Below are positions 1-13,900 of a DNA stretch of 64,000 nt, piece by piece (position 1 is the stretch's first letter; the number at the start of each line of letters is the position of its first letter). Origin of the DNA: Arenicola marina. Taxonomy: Eukaryota > Annelida > Polychaeta > Arenicolidae. The position numbers and the translations under genes are program-made. The notes beneath the pieces were generated by a model. It saw only the letters and a list, made by a program, of their open reading frames with translations. It had not been told where the DNA came from and ran no database searches. The stretch is taken from positions 2,698,233 through 2,762,232 of the forward strand of contig OZ025253.1 in assembly GCA_964019135.1 (NCBI GenBank), written 5' to 3'.

Positions 1-1857
1 TCCGGATTTTCATTGGTATCTGTGGACAAGCCTATAATTTACATTACAGACGCGTTTAATATGAGAGAAGTGACATATTTGAGTTCATTCCTTTATTGTT
101 TCCCTGCCTACCCCACGAACTGTCCTATCTAGTCTCCCTGTGAATCATTTAAAAGTCACTCTTTTATTTTCTACATATTGTGTTTTTACTCGCACTGTAT
201 TAGGGAGAAGACCGCCAGGTATCACTATCTAAGCACTAGTTAAAGTATCTTTCTATCGATAAACTCGTAGATTCATAAGTAGTTACTGCTGCTCTTTTTG
301 CGCCTGAAAAATGGAAACTGTACTGTATGCATTTCATGTCTGTCTGACAACCTGCTCCAACAAATGTGCCTCTTGCTTGTAGGACTAGTAACATATCTTC
401 CTGTCAAATCCTTTAATTTTATAGTTTTTTACTTCTTTAATGTTTTGGTGACTTTGAAGTGTTATCCTTCACTTGCCTTTATGGCAAAGTATGTTTATAA
501 ATGCTCAAGGAACGAGTTATGAAAGATTTCTCGCGGAACCACGATAGCATAGTTCCCTGGTCATGGGTTGTTTTTTCAGTTTAATAGGTCATTATATCTC
601 CTCCCATTAAAACAATTTAACGGATGTGTACGTGGCTTGCGGTGATGCGTAGTTCTTATGGAGACATTTATTTTATTTGAGAATAACGGCTTGAATCTAG
701 ATGCGGTCTTTGTTGTGTTCCACTTACTTATAGACGAGATAGTAGAACCAACTGAACCGGCAGCTCTTGACTCGTCATCGGGTAATGACACAACACTTAG
801 CGGATAGTGAACTGCCTTTTGCTTGCCTTTTACCACCGTAATGGGAGACGGCACTAACCTTCACTTACCGCAATGCCCGTTGGCCAGGCTTTGGCCGATC
901 ACTACCTGTATTCACTGGTGTCTGTATTCACTGAGACCGGTGAATACCAGCCACTCGGGTGTCACTCTTGCGCACACAACGAATGACCATCACATTAATG
1001 ATAAAATATTCTCAAAGCATGTATTAATATTCGAACGGCTTTCCTTACCCACAGTCACCTCCTTTTGTCTGTCTACCCATATACCCAGACTTGTAAATAT
1101 ACACAACGGTGATTGCAACGGGATGGAATTTAAGTCTAAGGAAAAGGATATTTTGCACATTGATTATGGACCGATAGGCCTTTTTCAATGCTGACGGCAT
1201 GTGTGGCTTGCCCTGTGACTCTATTGGGAACTTACTCATTCCTATGTATGTGTAACATGTATATACGAAATATAGAACTAACTTTAGTTAGTCTTAATTT
1301 TTTGGTACTGTGCTATGGTTCAGAAACCGAACGTGTGCATCGATGGCATTTACCTGATCGTCACAAGCTTGGCATGTGGGATATTTCTGCTTTTAATTTT
1401 CTTAACAAAATCATTGCTACCATATCTGCTAACCGTGTGAAGTTATCTTTCACTTCACTTTGCGAGTGGAAATGTCTTTGCATGTTACAACATCGATAGA
1501 GAATCACGTAGCTTTCATTAACGTATGTTTGTAATCTTAACTGGGACTCTTTTGCGGCCAGATGGTTATTACTAAATAAATAACAACCAATCGATTATCG
1601 TAAATAAACACGTTATGGATAATGAAATGTATGAATTATGCTATAACTTTATCTACAAGTCTTCCGCAGCGTTATAGTTATTTCGTATATCAACCAAGAT
1701 AGGATTGTGATTGAAGACCTCAATGGCTATCAGCCGGCATGTTCCACCTCTGTCACGTGGATACCATCTTCTTTACGGCAAGCTTTCCGATTCACGCATA
1801 TTTCACCGTTACCATGGGATCGGTAGCCGTTGCTAAGGTTACACGTGTTGTTTATAG
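1..1857. other. Upstream intron or flank, nothing recognised
   Basis: No exon with a known domain and paired splice sites is visible on either strand. Small open frames here have no recognisable similarity. It is probably part of the intron before exon A. Confidence 0.6.
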
Positions 1858-1985
1858 ATGGCGGCCGCGTGCCCAGGTCGTGCGATGAGTTGCGCTGTCG
1901 CCATGGTGCCACGTGTGTCTTCAAGAGGGGCAGGCCCAGCTGTGAGTGTCCCACCAGCTGCCAGCAGCTGGACGCACCAAAGAAG
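1858..1985 (+). CDS. AGRN: Agrin exon A: FOLN (follistatin N-terminal-like) module
   Basis: The translation reads [16 protein letters not shown], then SCECPTSC, the cysteine pattern of the FOLN half of a follistatin/Kazal unit. The donor is aag|gtcagt, leaving phase 0, which fits exon B. The acceptor is tttatag before 1858. A second possible acceptor, gcccag, would start the exon at 1877, so the 5' end is uncertain by 19 nt. The preceding exon is not recognisable in the first 1.86 kb. Confidence 0.82.
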
Positions 1986-4900
1986 GTCAGTGCCCGACAT
2001 CTACAGCCGTTGAGACGATCTTAATATAAAGCCATGGCCTGTTTTTATGATGGAAAAATTCAACTTGGTCATGACTTATAAGCTGTGGCGAACAGGCAGT
2101 TTACACGTGTGAGTTACCACGAAACTATGAATACGACTCCTGGTAGGCCTACATCTTACAACTTGGTGGGGGGTGGGGCCGGCCCGGTAGCTCAGTGGGT
2201 TAGAGCGCTCGCCGTGAGTGCTCTGGCCACATGGGAGCCTAACGGCACGTGGATCGGGGGTTCGCGCCCCGCTGTGGCCATATCTGTGGTCGCAGGATAA
2301 AGATCCCATGTCCTTTATTCTGGATACTGGAAGAGTAGGGGGTTACCCCCGGGGACATGGCTCCACGCTCTCCTCCTTCTCCCATTGACGTGATATGACC
2401 AAAAGTGGTTAAAGCGTCCTGAATATACAACTAACCAACCATCCAAGTTGGTGGTTATTTTAAAGCTGCTCAAACAGCAATGTTTCCTTGAGAATGTGTA
2501 TTATATTGTGAAAAGTGGTGAAACTGCTGTATGAATAGCTGCAGTCTGCCTTATTGTTGAAATAGAGTGACCGAGGGCATAATTATTGAAGTATAATTCC
2601 ATAATTCCTTACCATCAATATTTGATGGTCCCTGTCTCTTAGCCGCGTAGACCTGCATAACGAATGTTTAATTTTTAGATAGTTCATGTAATTTCGTGTT
2701 TTGTGTGCTGTAGTTCTAATGAACAGGTATTAAACATTTAATATTGCATCATTGAGCGTATCCACGTCGTTCTGCCAGGAAATAAAACGCCTCTTCCCAC
2801 CCGCGTATTAATGGACCCCCCCCCACACTGTCACCCACAGGCCTGTGGCACTGACGGCAACACCTACAGCTCCACCTGCCAAATGAGGATCTTCTCCTGC
2901 CGCCTCCAGAAGGACATCGGAGTCGCCTACGACGGACCTTGTCGCGGTACGCCACCTAGCGGCCACGATAATCACTATTCTCTCAATCTTTCTTGTAAAA
3001 CAAAAGGCGGACATGGCATCGTTCAGTAAATTGAACCACACAGCTTGAGACTTTGTGATTCCTTTAAAGTAACCAGAGTACTGCATGTTGCGTTGCACAA
3101 ATGAAAATGTCCCAATGTAATTAACGTTACCGGTAGATCTGGTTGATATAGTTTCAGGAAATAAGAATTGTTCTCGTATTATTGCGTATTAATTCAATGC
3201 CATGATGAGTTTGTTAGGCGACTATGCGATAGTTTGTTTGTAAGACGGCTATGCGATAGTTTGTTTGTAAGACGGCTATGCAATAGTTTGTTTGTAAGAC
3301 GGCTATGCGATAGTTTGTTTGTAAGACGGCTATGCGATAGTTTGTTTGTTGACGCTGTAACAATACTGTTTGTAGATGACATGACCACACCACGCAGTAC
3401 GACGAGATCTCGCAAAACCACGCGCCACGTGGACGGCGAGAACGATCCCAACGACAACGTGTTGCCGACTCCCAGAGTTCCTGATTACGGTAGTGATATA
3501 TATAAATATATAGGGAATATATGAAACATGTATAATGGTGTGTGATGACAATATGGGTCCGTACTGTAAACCAGTGATATTGCGGCGATACATCCACCAT
3601 GTATTTCACGTATTTACACCATTTTCGTTGAAATTAACCTAAGCAATAGATGAAATCAGTTATCAGCCTCAGAACTGGTTATGCACCCCTGCTTGCCGTG
3701 CTATCAGCTTAAATTGTATTAATAAAACAGACAGGGTGCCTTATTTGACGTGACCAAAATTGAGCATGAAAATATATAACATTTTTTCCCCAGGTATCAT
3801 TGGCGACATTTGTATGGAAGATGAGGACTGCCAGGTGAAGGCGAGTTACTGTCGTAATGGACTCTGTGCCTGCAAGGACGGACTCAACCCCAGCGAAGAT
3901 AAGCTCATTTGCGATGGTATGTACCTCTATTATCGCCCAGCCGTTATCATCCATTATCGCTTATGTCCCTTAATTGCGGAAATAATTGCCTTATAATATA
4001 TTAATATTATATATATATATATATTATAATCGCTTTGACATTTTTTATCATCATTACAAATGCTGCACCTTTCTTTTTGGTGAATCAAGTTTTTGTGATG
4101 AGCGATAATATAATAAGATGTATCCAGAAATAACGGCGGGATTTGGGACCCCATCTCTGCATGTTACTCAAGGAGGAATTAACGGCCGTATTTGCATTGT
4201 TAGTTCCTAGCGAACCAATCATTAATTAAGGCTTTCCTATGTCAGAGTGATTATTGGCTGTTTCCGCGTGCAGACAGTTTTCAGTCGCATGCGCAGCTTC
4301 CGTCATTAGATATGTTTATATATACTGTATTTGATATGTACATTGAGTCGTGGCGGCGATTATAGGTTAATAATAATTAATTACTGAACAGATCTCCGTA
4401 TGATTGAGCCAATAATAAATACAAGGAAATCCTTTGTCGTCTGTCTACAAGATGACGACATCAAAGTATTATTCATCAATGGGTTAATAACACTGGTCTG
4501 CTCCATAATGTCTGGCATGTTACTCGTATTGCATCAAGCCACATAATTGGGTGACTTGAATGCAATAATAAGCTTTCATTCCTCTTGCATTTATGTTTCA
4601 TTTTGGCTCTGAATAATTCCATTGTTACTTGCTGTACTTTATAACGTGCAAGCAACGATTTGTTTTATTTACTTACGAAGGTTCGTTCACGACTTGTGAT
4701 TCATATGCCCTCGATCAAACCTTTCCTTTCGAGCAGCCTTCAATTAAAATCTGAAAATTGACTATTCTTGCTGATTACTTGATTTCAGATTATCTTTACT
4801 CAATGTTAAATGATTTTGATGTCGGTGAGTGACTTTGATGCCCATCCCTAGTGTAGCCAATGTCAAAGCACTTGCCCAGACATCGCTGGACATACTCTGT

Positions 4901-7900
4901 GTCGTGCGAAGGCCTTGCCTGATTCTCTAAACTAACACGATCTGCAATGCGCCAGCAAAATTTGCTTGTCAGACTTACTTTCCAAAAAAATATATTGGAG
5001 TTCACTTCTTTTGTTAACAAAATTAGTTTTTCAAGCTATAAAATTAGATGTATTAGATTTAAGCATGTACCCCACTAATATGATAGGGCACAAGTCGTGT
5101 AGCGGTCACGGTCAGCATATATTGTGCAATGCCTGGATGACCCCAGTCCCCAGTCCTCATAACTGTAACGTTTATAGACAGCAAATTCTGTTTGGCCCAT
5201 GGAGATTTGCACTTTGACTTTGCTTTTACGACCGCTGTGTTCCTGTGTGCTTCATATCTATGACCTACCTAACCACATGTTGGTGTCCACCAATGTTTTC
5301 TCATGGTAGCATGCGTATACTCACGTTTATTGTACACTCATGGGTCACGCGAATGTCATGAAATAACTTTAAAAATAGGATCGACACATTGGTTCAGGAG
5401 AGAAACACAGCATTTTATGTTCGATAGGGTTGCAAAGAAACGCGGTTCTGCTGTTTGCGATATATTGTATCTGCACCAGTTTATTGCCATGTACACATGT
5501 ATAGTTATACATTAATTTATTGTTGATCTAATGGCGCTAAATCTAAACCGTGAGCTGGGGTAACTATCACTTATATAGCCTGTGTTCATTTTGCGTAATT
5601 TCTATAATAGCAAGTGCTTACAACGTATCTCTAGTAGTGTGCATTCCTCCCACTACCGTTCCACCGAGGCATCTTTCAATGCACAATCTGGTACATGCTT
5701 AACTTGCACTATGTGGTAGCACCTTCATGTTCACTGGTTGCAATCCGGGTAATCTCTGCATCCATATCATGCTAACCATGTTCCTTGGCTATCCCTGCCG
5801 TGCAATCTTCGTGCCCTACTACCTCATTCTGTCGGCTCTCACTTAACCACCGCTCACTAAATCTAGAGAATTCACTGCATTTTAGTGTTTACGCTTGTCA
5901 TAGCAAAACTTTGTATTGCGCTTGTAACGAAATGGCACGAAAACCAAGTGCGGGCGGATGATGAAACCGACACGTCCGCATATCGGTACAGCATGGCATA
6001 TCCTTGCTCCAATGATATCATTGCTATTATATATATATATATGATCCTCACATCCTTTTGTATTTAAATGAAGGAATTTTAACGATAATGGTATGACACA
6101 ATACAATAGCAGCTTAAATTGGGGCACATATGCATCGTTCAGCCCGTGGATGTTGAATACATTATGAGAGACCAGATATGAGGGATCAGATTATTATTTT
6201 TCCGGATGACGTATGAAAATGTAATGGACATTAGTCAACTCACCTTAGCTATACTTAGGACCCTGCTCTAGTAACAGAATGTCCCGACATTCCGAGGCAG
6301 GGGATGTCTGGGACGTACTTCGGGTGTCGAATAGCCTTACCACTCGACCCCTGGCGGATTTCCATGCTTAAACATTAGGCAGGAACTGCGCACAGACTGA
6401 ACTCAACTAAAGAGTACACCTTCCATCCCATAATATACACATAATCATGTCGTTGTCACAATAAAATTAACAAATAAACTATTATTTAACACGCGGTTTT
6501 TATCTGGCCTGTATCTTCCATTCTTAGAATAAAATTGTAATCGTTGACATTTTGATTCCAGAATCGGCGTATTTCTTACCGTCCTTCTCTGGGATGGAAT
6601 CTTACCTCCAACTGAAGAGGTTCCACCACGCTAACCGCGACATCTTCCTGGAGATCTCCTTCAACCCGCTGAGTGACCAGGGAATCCTTCTGTTTGTGGC
6701 TGGCAAGGAGGACTTCAGCGGGGACTTCATCGCGCTGGTCCTCAAGGACGGATACGTCGAGTTCAGGTATTGTCACCATAGCAACACTGGTCCTCAAGGA
6801 CGAATACGTCGAGTTTAGGCATTGTCACCATAGTAACCCAGGTCCTCAAGAAAGGATGTGTCGAGTTCAGGTATTGTTACCATAGTAACGCCGTGGATAC
6901 TGATGGGGTGGGGTGGGGTTGAAGGGTACACATTGGTTAATAAAGATGGGGCATTAAGGTGGGTTTGCGGCTGAAACGATGTGTGTGGTTGGAGGGGGGG
7001 GGGGCATATAGGCATGTGCCCCCTCTGGATCCCCCCAGATAAGTTGAACTGGAACGTATTAGCTGCATATGTATCCATAAGGTGATAATTCATGAGAGCT
7101 TTGATTGAAGCGCACTATGGGCGGTTAACGTGAGTGCACTGTAGTGGTATTGACTTAAACCAATACTTTACAGCTCTCCATGTCTTCTCAAGCGCCACAA
7201 TTGTTATAATAATAAAAACAAATCCCCCTTCGGCGTCTCCACAGATACGACCTTGGGAGTGGCAGCGCCATTTTGAAGTCACGTGAACGGGTGACCTTGA
7301 ACCAGATGCACAAGGTGAAGGCCAAGCGCTTCGGCAAGGACGGCATGCTCCAGGTGGACCAGAACTTCGAGGTCACAGGGGTCAGTCCGGGCACGTTGAG
7401 GTCACTGAACCTGGCGACATCCATATACCTGGGATATGTGCCTAATGCCAGCAAAGAGTGAGTACTCATTATGTCAAATATCAGGTATCGTATGTCATAT
7501 CACCTCATATAGCTGGAGTCGCTAGAACCCTAACTTGGCATCGTGTGGACATCGATACTGCGTTGTTAATAGGGGGTACCCCCCGGGTCATGGCTCCACT
7601 CTCCCTTCCTTCTCCCATTGACGCCCATATAACCAAAAGTGGTTAAAGCGTCCTGAAGATACAAACAACTGAAATGTTATGTTAAACTTAGGGGCAGCCT
7701 CAAAAGTAGCGTGAACATTACAAACAATGAGGGATACTTGATTTTTACTGAAATCTTTTGTTCTGTTTGTTGTGCGTAGTGCACTAAATTTATTACCGAT
7801 CTGTTACTACATACGCCCTAGGCAGTCGTACCATTTGATCTCACAGTTTGACGAAACTGCCATTTGTGAAATATATCTATACCGTGTGTCTCCAGATTGT

Positions 7901-10900
7901 TCGCCAAGTTGGGTGTCAGCCAGGGCCTCAGCGGGTGTGTGGAGACACTGCGAGTGGAAAGCTTGAAGGAAAGTCACGAGTATGACCTGATGTACCCCGG
8001 GTCCCCGGATGTGGAGCACGGCCAGGGCATAGGTAAGGTCACCCCAGCACGGTTAAGGCATAGGTAAGGTCACCCCAGCACGACCAGGGCATAGGTAAGG
8101 TCACCTCACCACGGCCTGGGCATAGGTAAGGTCACCTCACCACGGCCAGGGCATAGGTAAGGTCACCTCACCACGGCCAGGGCATAGGTAAGGTCACCCC
8201 AGCACGGCCAGGGCATAGGTAAGGTCACCCCAGCACGGCCAGGGCATAGGTAAGGTCACACCAGCACGGCCAGGACATAGGTAAGATCACACCAGCACGG
8301 CCAGGGCATAGGTTAGGTCACCCCAGCACACACAGAGCATAGGTAAGGTCATCCCAGCACGGTTAAGGCATAGGTAAGGTTACACCAGCACGGCCAGGGC
8401 ATAGGTAAGGTCACCTCAGCACACCCAGGGCATAGGTGAGGTCACCTCAGCACGGCCAGGGCATACGTAAGGTCACCCCAGCACGGTCAGGCATAGGTAA
8501 GGTCACCCCAGCACACCAAGGGCATAGGTAAGATCACCCCAACCCGGCCCAGTGACGTCATGGGACTAGCCACTAGGGATGCAGGGCTGTAGCGTAGCAT
8601 CTGTATTTGTACAACATCTGTGGTATAGTTATGTTGTAATAGTTAATAATGCCTTATAACCCTGCTTGAATAGAATTACATTGTTATCTTTAAATAGTAT
8701 TGCCCCCCCCCCACCGCCGATAGTTGGATAACCAGAAAGTTTGTCTTTATACAATGCTCCAGTCTTCCATGTTGAATGAAGCCCCATTCTACACTAGACA
8801 CTCAGGCCGCTAAATATAGCCAGAAGGCTTGATGTAAACTTACCCCCCTGATCAAAGAGAATCGCTAAGTGATCACATTACCATAATCGGGTGACAGCTC
8901 ACATTCACACAGGTAATGCACACGCGAATCCACCGCTATAATCATCAATACCCACCGGCCACGTGGCTTTCATAACTATCAATATTACTGGTATTATCGC
9001 CCCTCTTTTCGCCTGCAGGAGAGTGCAGCACCAACCCGTGCGGCAGCATGCCCTGTCGCAATGGGGGGACATGTCTGGCGGCCGGTACCGTGAAATACTC
9101 ATGTCTCTGCGGCCAGAACTTCGTGGGTACCCAGTGCGACATGCCCGTGTCCCTGGACCAGCCCTGCCACCCCAACCCCTGCCAGATGGGGGGCACCTGC
9201 ATCGTGCTGCCCGAGGGAGGGTCCTTCTGCTCCTGTCCCCAGGGCAGAATGGGCGACCGCTGCCAGGAAAGTAAGTGGCAAGCGAGAGGTTGTCTTGGTA
9301 ACCGTTGTTACCGCTATGATTGGATCATCGAGCTTTCGGGTTTTCTTTCTTACATCTTATGGTACATGTCAACTGGGAAGTACGTAAATGACAGAAATGG
9401 CAGAAAGCTGTGTGGTATTTACGCAATCAACATATATTCCTCTGTTTATGGAGAGAATACTTACTTTATAATTTAATAATCTCTGCAGCCAACTGTTCTT
9501 TAGCTATGTGAGATTTGTTGCAATGAACAATATTCTTCATAGACAGATAATAATATTTTCTTTGTTTAACTTGATGCTATAATTTGAAAAAATTATATTA
9601 TATGAAGTTAATTTGTGACTACATCTCATTTCAGAGTCTGACGACACCATTACGGTCCCGGAGTTTAACGGCGCCTCATACCTCGAGCTGCCCATGACAC
9701 AGAACGTCGGGCGCTTCCTGTCGTTCGAAATCTGGTTCCGGTCGGAGAAGCCTAACGGTTAGTAAAGAAGGTCATCTTGTTCTCTGGAACAGAAGATGTG
9801 TCGTGCAATACGTCCTGGTCTTAAATCCTTTATAATCGGGATTAATGAGCCACAAGGACTAATATAGTTCTCCAGGACAGGCAAAGGGATAGGATGTATC
9901 TCCAAGTGAGTAAAATGTAACTTTTGACTATGATATAGTTACTCATCAATGTAAAGACACAGCTTAGTAATAAATTCTGTGTGAAAGGGGTATTCTGATC
10001 AACATATAGACTTCTCCAGGAATTCCAATGTGCAGCACACTATGTCTGGGTAAAATGTACCTGTTCGTAATATGCTCATCAATGTCGATAATGATGGTCT
10101 TTCTCGGGGGGTTGTACAGTGGGTCATGGTAATATATTTTTTTAAATGATGATATTATCACCATTTTGCTCTCGATGACGGATACATGGGGACAACCTTC
10201 AGAACCGAACCTAGTTGCTAAACAGGTTGAGCTACAGACCTGGCTCCTGCATCAGAAGCCTGTGTCATCTCCACCCATACCGTGGTCTGGTCACCTTGAT
10301 CTCACTCCCTGGCTATGCCGTTGACCCAGAAGCCCCGTTCTGCCTTCGTGTGTTGGCAATGGCCTATGACACCAATGTTATGTCAGTGTCCTCCTCTGTT
10401 GATCCCCAGGCGTGTTGCTGTACAGCAGTCAGGCGGGCACGAACCGCGGGGACTTTATCTCCGTCAACCTCCTGGAGGGCTTCCTTCAATTCCGCTACAA
10501 CCTGGGCAGTGGCTCGGCCAACCTCACGTGAGTGGACGCCCCCCCCCCCCCCTCGTGGCCCAAATATCTTTATACCTCCGCTCTTAGGTAAGGCTCTGGC
10601 TAGTCAGTGGCTATGTCCCGCTGTGCGAGTTGTGCGATCTTGTATGCGATTATGAGTTGTTTATCGTGCCCAATATAATTTATAATACAGTAACATTGTG
10701 TTGATGTTCTTGTTAATGGATCTTCATGGATATGGACGCCACTGTTATAATGCTAAAAAATTGAAAATGTGAAGGAAAAATTGCGAACAATGGTATCGCT
10801 TCTATTCTATTGCGGACCTTTTTTTTAAATATCAGGTGGATTGTTTGTACGGATATGCATAATAAATAATGCATTATACATAATCCTCAGTCGAGAAGAA

Positions 10901-13900
10901 GTCGTGTACACCCAAGTGAATTTGTGGGTGATCTGAGTTCGTGTAAACTGCACCGGTTCCTGATTGGTGCAGGTGCTGTATTTTACCCTTTCCCCCGGCG
11001 CCGCTGGCTGATCTGGGGGCGTTATGACGAGCTCTATCGCTGGGTAGCTTACCAGTGACCCGTGCTCAGTGTTTGTTGTTTTGGTTGCCAGGAGCGACGA
11101 GCGTCTGTCGCTGAACACGTGGCATCGCGTGGAGATCTCGAGGACGAATCGTCTCGGGAGTCTGGTCGTCGACGGGGGACAAGCCGTCAAGGGCATGTCA
11201 GGGGTGAGGACGAAATGACATTGGGGCGAGTGGGACGAGTGGGGCGAGATTGCATTGGGGCGAGTGGGGCGAGGTAACATTGGGCAATGTCCTAAAGCTT
11301 AACGATCCTATTCCGGTCCGCGGACAGTCAATATCAGATAAATCCGACGACTGATTGTACCCTTGTATATATTTGCAAGCGACCGTAGAGTCTACAGTGC
11401 TTCTCAAATATACCAACAAGAGCCTCGAATAAATTGTTTTTAATTACTCCAGTAATCCCGTTATGTTGTGTCACACATAATGTTCAATTTTGGTGGTCAA
11501 GCAACGCGTTTCGTTTCAACAAGTTTTAAGACGAATACGCGAAACGTTTTATCGGACGAAACGGTTATTCTCGATTTCATTTTATCGCCGCTCCATAGTC
11601 ATTCTTGCACATTGATGACTTCAAAACGTAGTCAGCGGTGGTGAGATAATATGTATTTATTCGTATATTATGCAAGTTTACCGCTGCTAACGTTATTCAA
11701 ACACTGAAGTATATTTTCTTCACATTATATAACTCAGTAATATCGTTACTTTGTTTTACCAGGGCAATCTGCGAGAGTTGAACCTGCCGAAGAGGATTTG
11801 GGTCGGTGGTTACCCTGGAGAGTACAACCCTGAGTCAGGCATCACCACGGGACTCCACGGCGCCATCCAGAGGGTAAGTAACTATGACAACAGTGCGGTG
11901 AGGGGGTCGTTATGATACAGGTGGCACAACGTAACCATGGTGTTGGCCTTATGTTGTCCGGGTGGAGTTTCGGTGTCTGGAAGACGGTCAATTATTGCTG
12001 GTTGAGGTCCTAACGTATACATTGGTGTGGTCCTAACGTATACATTGGTGAGGTCCTAACGTAGACATTGGTGAGGTCCTAACGTATACATTGGTGAGGT
12101 CCTAACGTATACATTGGTGAGGTCCTAACGTATACATTGGTGAGGTCTTAACGTATACATTGGTGAGGTCCTAACGTATACATTGGTGTGGTCCTAACGT
12201 ATACATTGGTGAGGTCCTAACGTATACATTGGTGTGGTCCTAACGTATACATTGGTGTGGTCCTAACGTATACATTGGTGAGGTCCTAACGTATACATTG
12301 GTGTGGTCCTAACGTATACATTGGTGAGGTCCTAACGTATACATTGGTGAGGTCCTAACGTATACATTGGTGAGGTCCTAACGTATACATTGGTGAGGTC
12401 CTAACGTATACATTGGTGAGGTCCTAACGTATACATTGGTGAGGTCCTAACGTATACATTGGTGAGGTCCTAACGTATACATTGGTGTGGTCCTAACGTA
12501 TACATTGGTGAGGTCCTAACGTATACATTGGTGAGGTCCTAACGTATACATTGGTGTGGTCCTAACGTATACATTGGTGTGGTCCTAACGTATACATTGG
12601 TGAGGTCCTAACGTATACATTGGTGAGGTCCTAACGTATACATTGGTGAGGTCCTAACGTATACATTGGTGAGGTCCTAACGTATACATTGGTGAGGTCC
12701 TAACGTATACATTGGTGAGGTCCTAACGTATACATTGGTGAGGTCCTAACGTATACATTGGTGAGGTCCTAACGTATACATTGGTGTGGTCCTAACGTAT
12801 ACATTGGTGAGGTCCTAACGTATACATTGGTGAGGTCCTAACGTATACATTGGTGAGGTCCTAACGTATACATTGGTGAGGTCCTAACGTATACATTGGT
12901 GAGGTCCTAACGTATACATTGGTGAGGTCCTAACGTATACATTGGTGTGGTCCTAACGTATACATTGGTGAGGTCCTAACGTATACATTGGTGAGGTCCT
13001 AACGTATACATTGGTGTGGTCCTAACGTATACATTGGTGAGGTCCTAACGTATACATCGGTGAGGTCCTAACGTATACATTGGTGAGGTCCTAACGTATA
13101 CATTGGTGTGGTCCTAACGTATACATTGGTGAGGTCCTAACGTATACATTGGTGAGGTCCTAACGTATACATTGGTGAGGTCCTAACGTATACATTGGTG
13201 AGGTCCTAACGTATACATTGGTGAGGTCCTAACATATACATTGGTGAGGTCCTAACGTATACATTGGTGAGGTCCTAACGTATACATTGGTGAGGTCCTA
13301 ACGTATACATTGGTGAGGTCCTAACGTATACATTGGTGTGGTCCTAACGTATACATTGGTGAGGTCCTAACGTATACATTGGTGAGGTCCTAACGTATAC
13401 ATTGGTGAGGTCCTAACGTATACATTGGTGAGGTCCTAACGTATACATTGGTCTTTCTGAACCGTTTCTTCTGCATAATAAGGCAAGAAGCGTCAATTCG
13501 TTTCCTGTCTCATAATGCGTTAGATGAGGTGACATTTTAAACACCTGCTGCTATTTTACCTACTTGTATACATACGTACATATATATCCATTTTACCGAT
13601 AGAAAAATCAAACAAGTATATTATTATTAACAGTAGCAGCAGTAGTAGTAATACATTAACCAACATACATCATTTTACATATTATGAGCTAAAAAATATT
13701 CCATCAATCCATGTATGTTTAGTTGGGTTTCATCTCTTGTGGGCGACCTCCTTTTATCGATATTTCACTATCAACCTACTGTGCAAGTTCTAGGAAAAGC
13801 GTGACGCCTTGCGGCGGACGCATGCGCTGGGAGATTATCGTTCTTACTAAAATGCTAATATGTCACGTGACTGGGCCCTGACAGATCTTCGAGGACGGAC

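Noticed and set aside
298-1499. Small open frames upstream of exon A
   Set aside because: No domain similarity and no consistent splice phase to exon A.
2179-2280. A functional tRNA gene at the SINE head
   Set aside because: A and B boxes are present, but the arms do not form a clean cloverleaf by eye. A conserved SINE body and target-site duplication follow.
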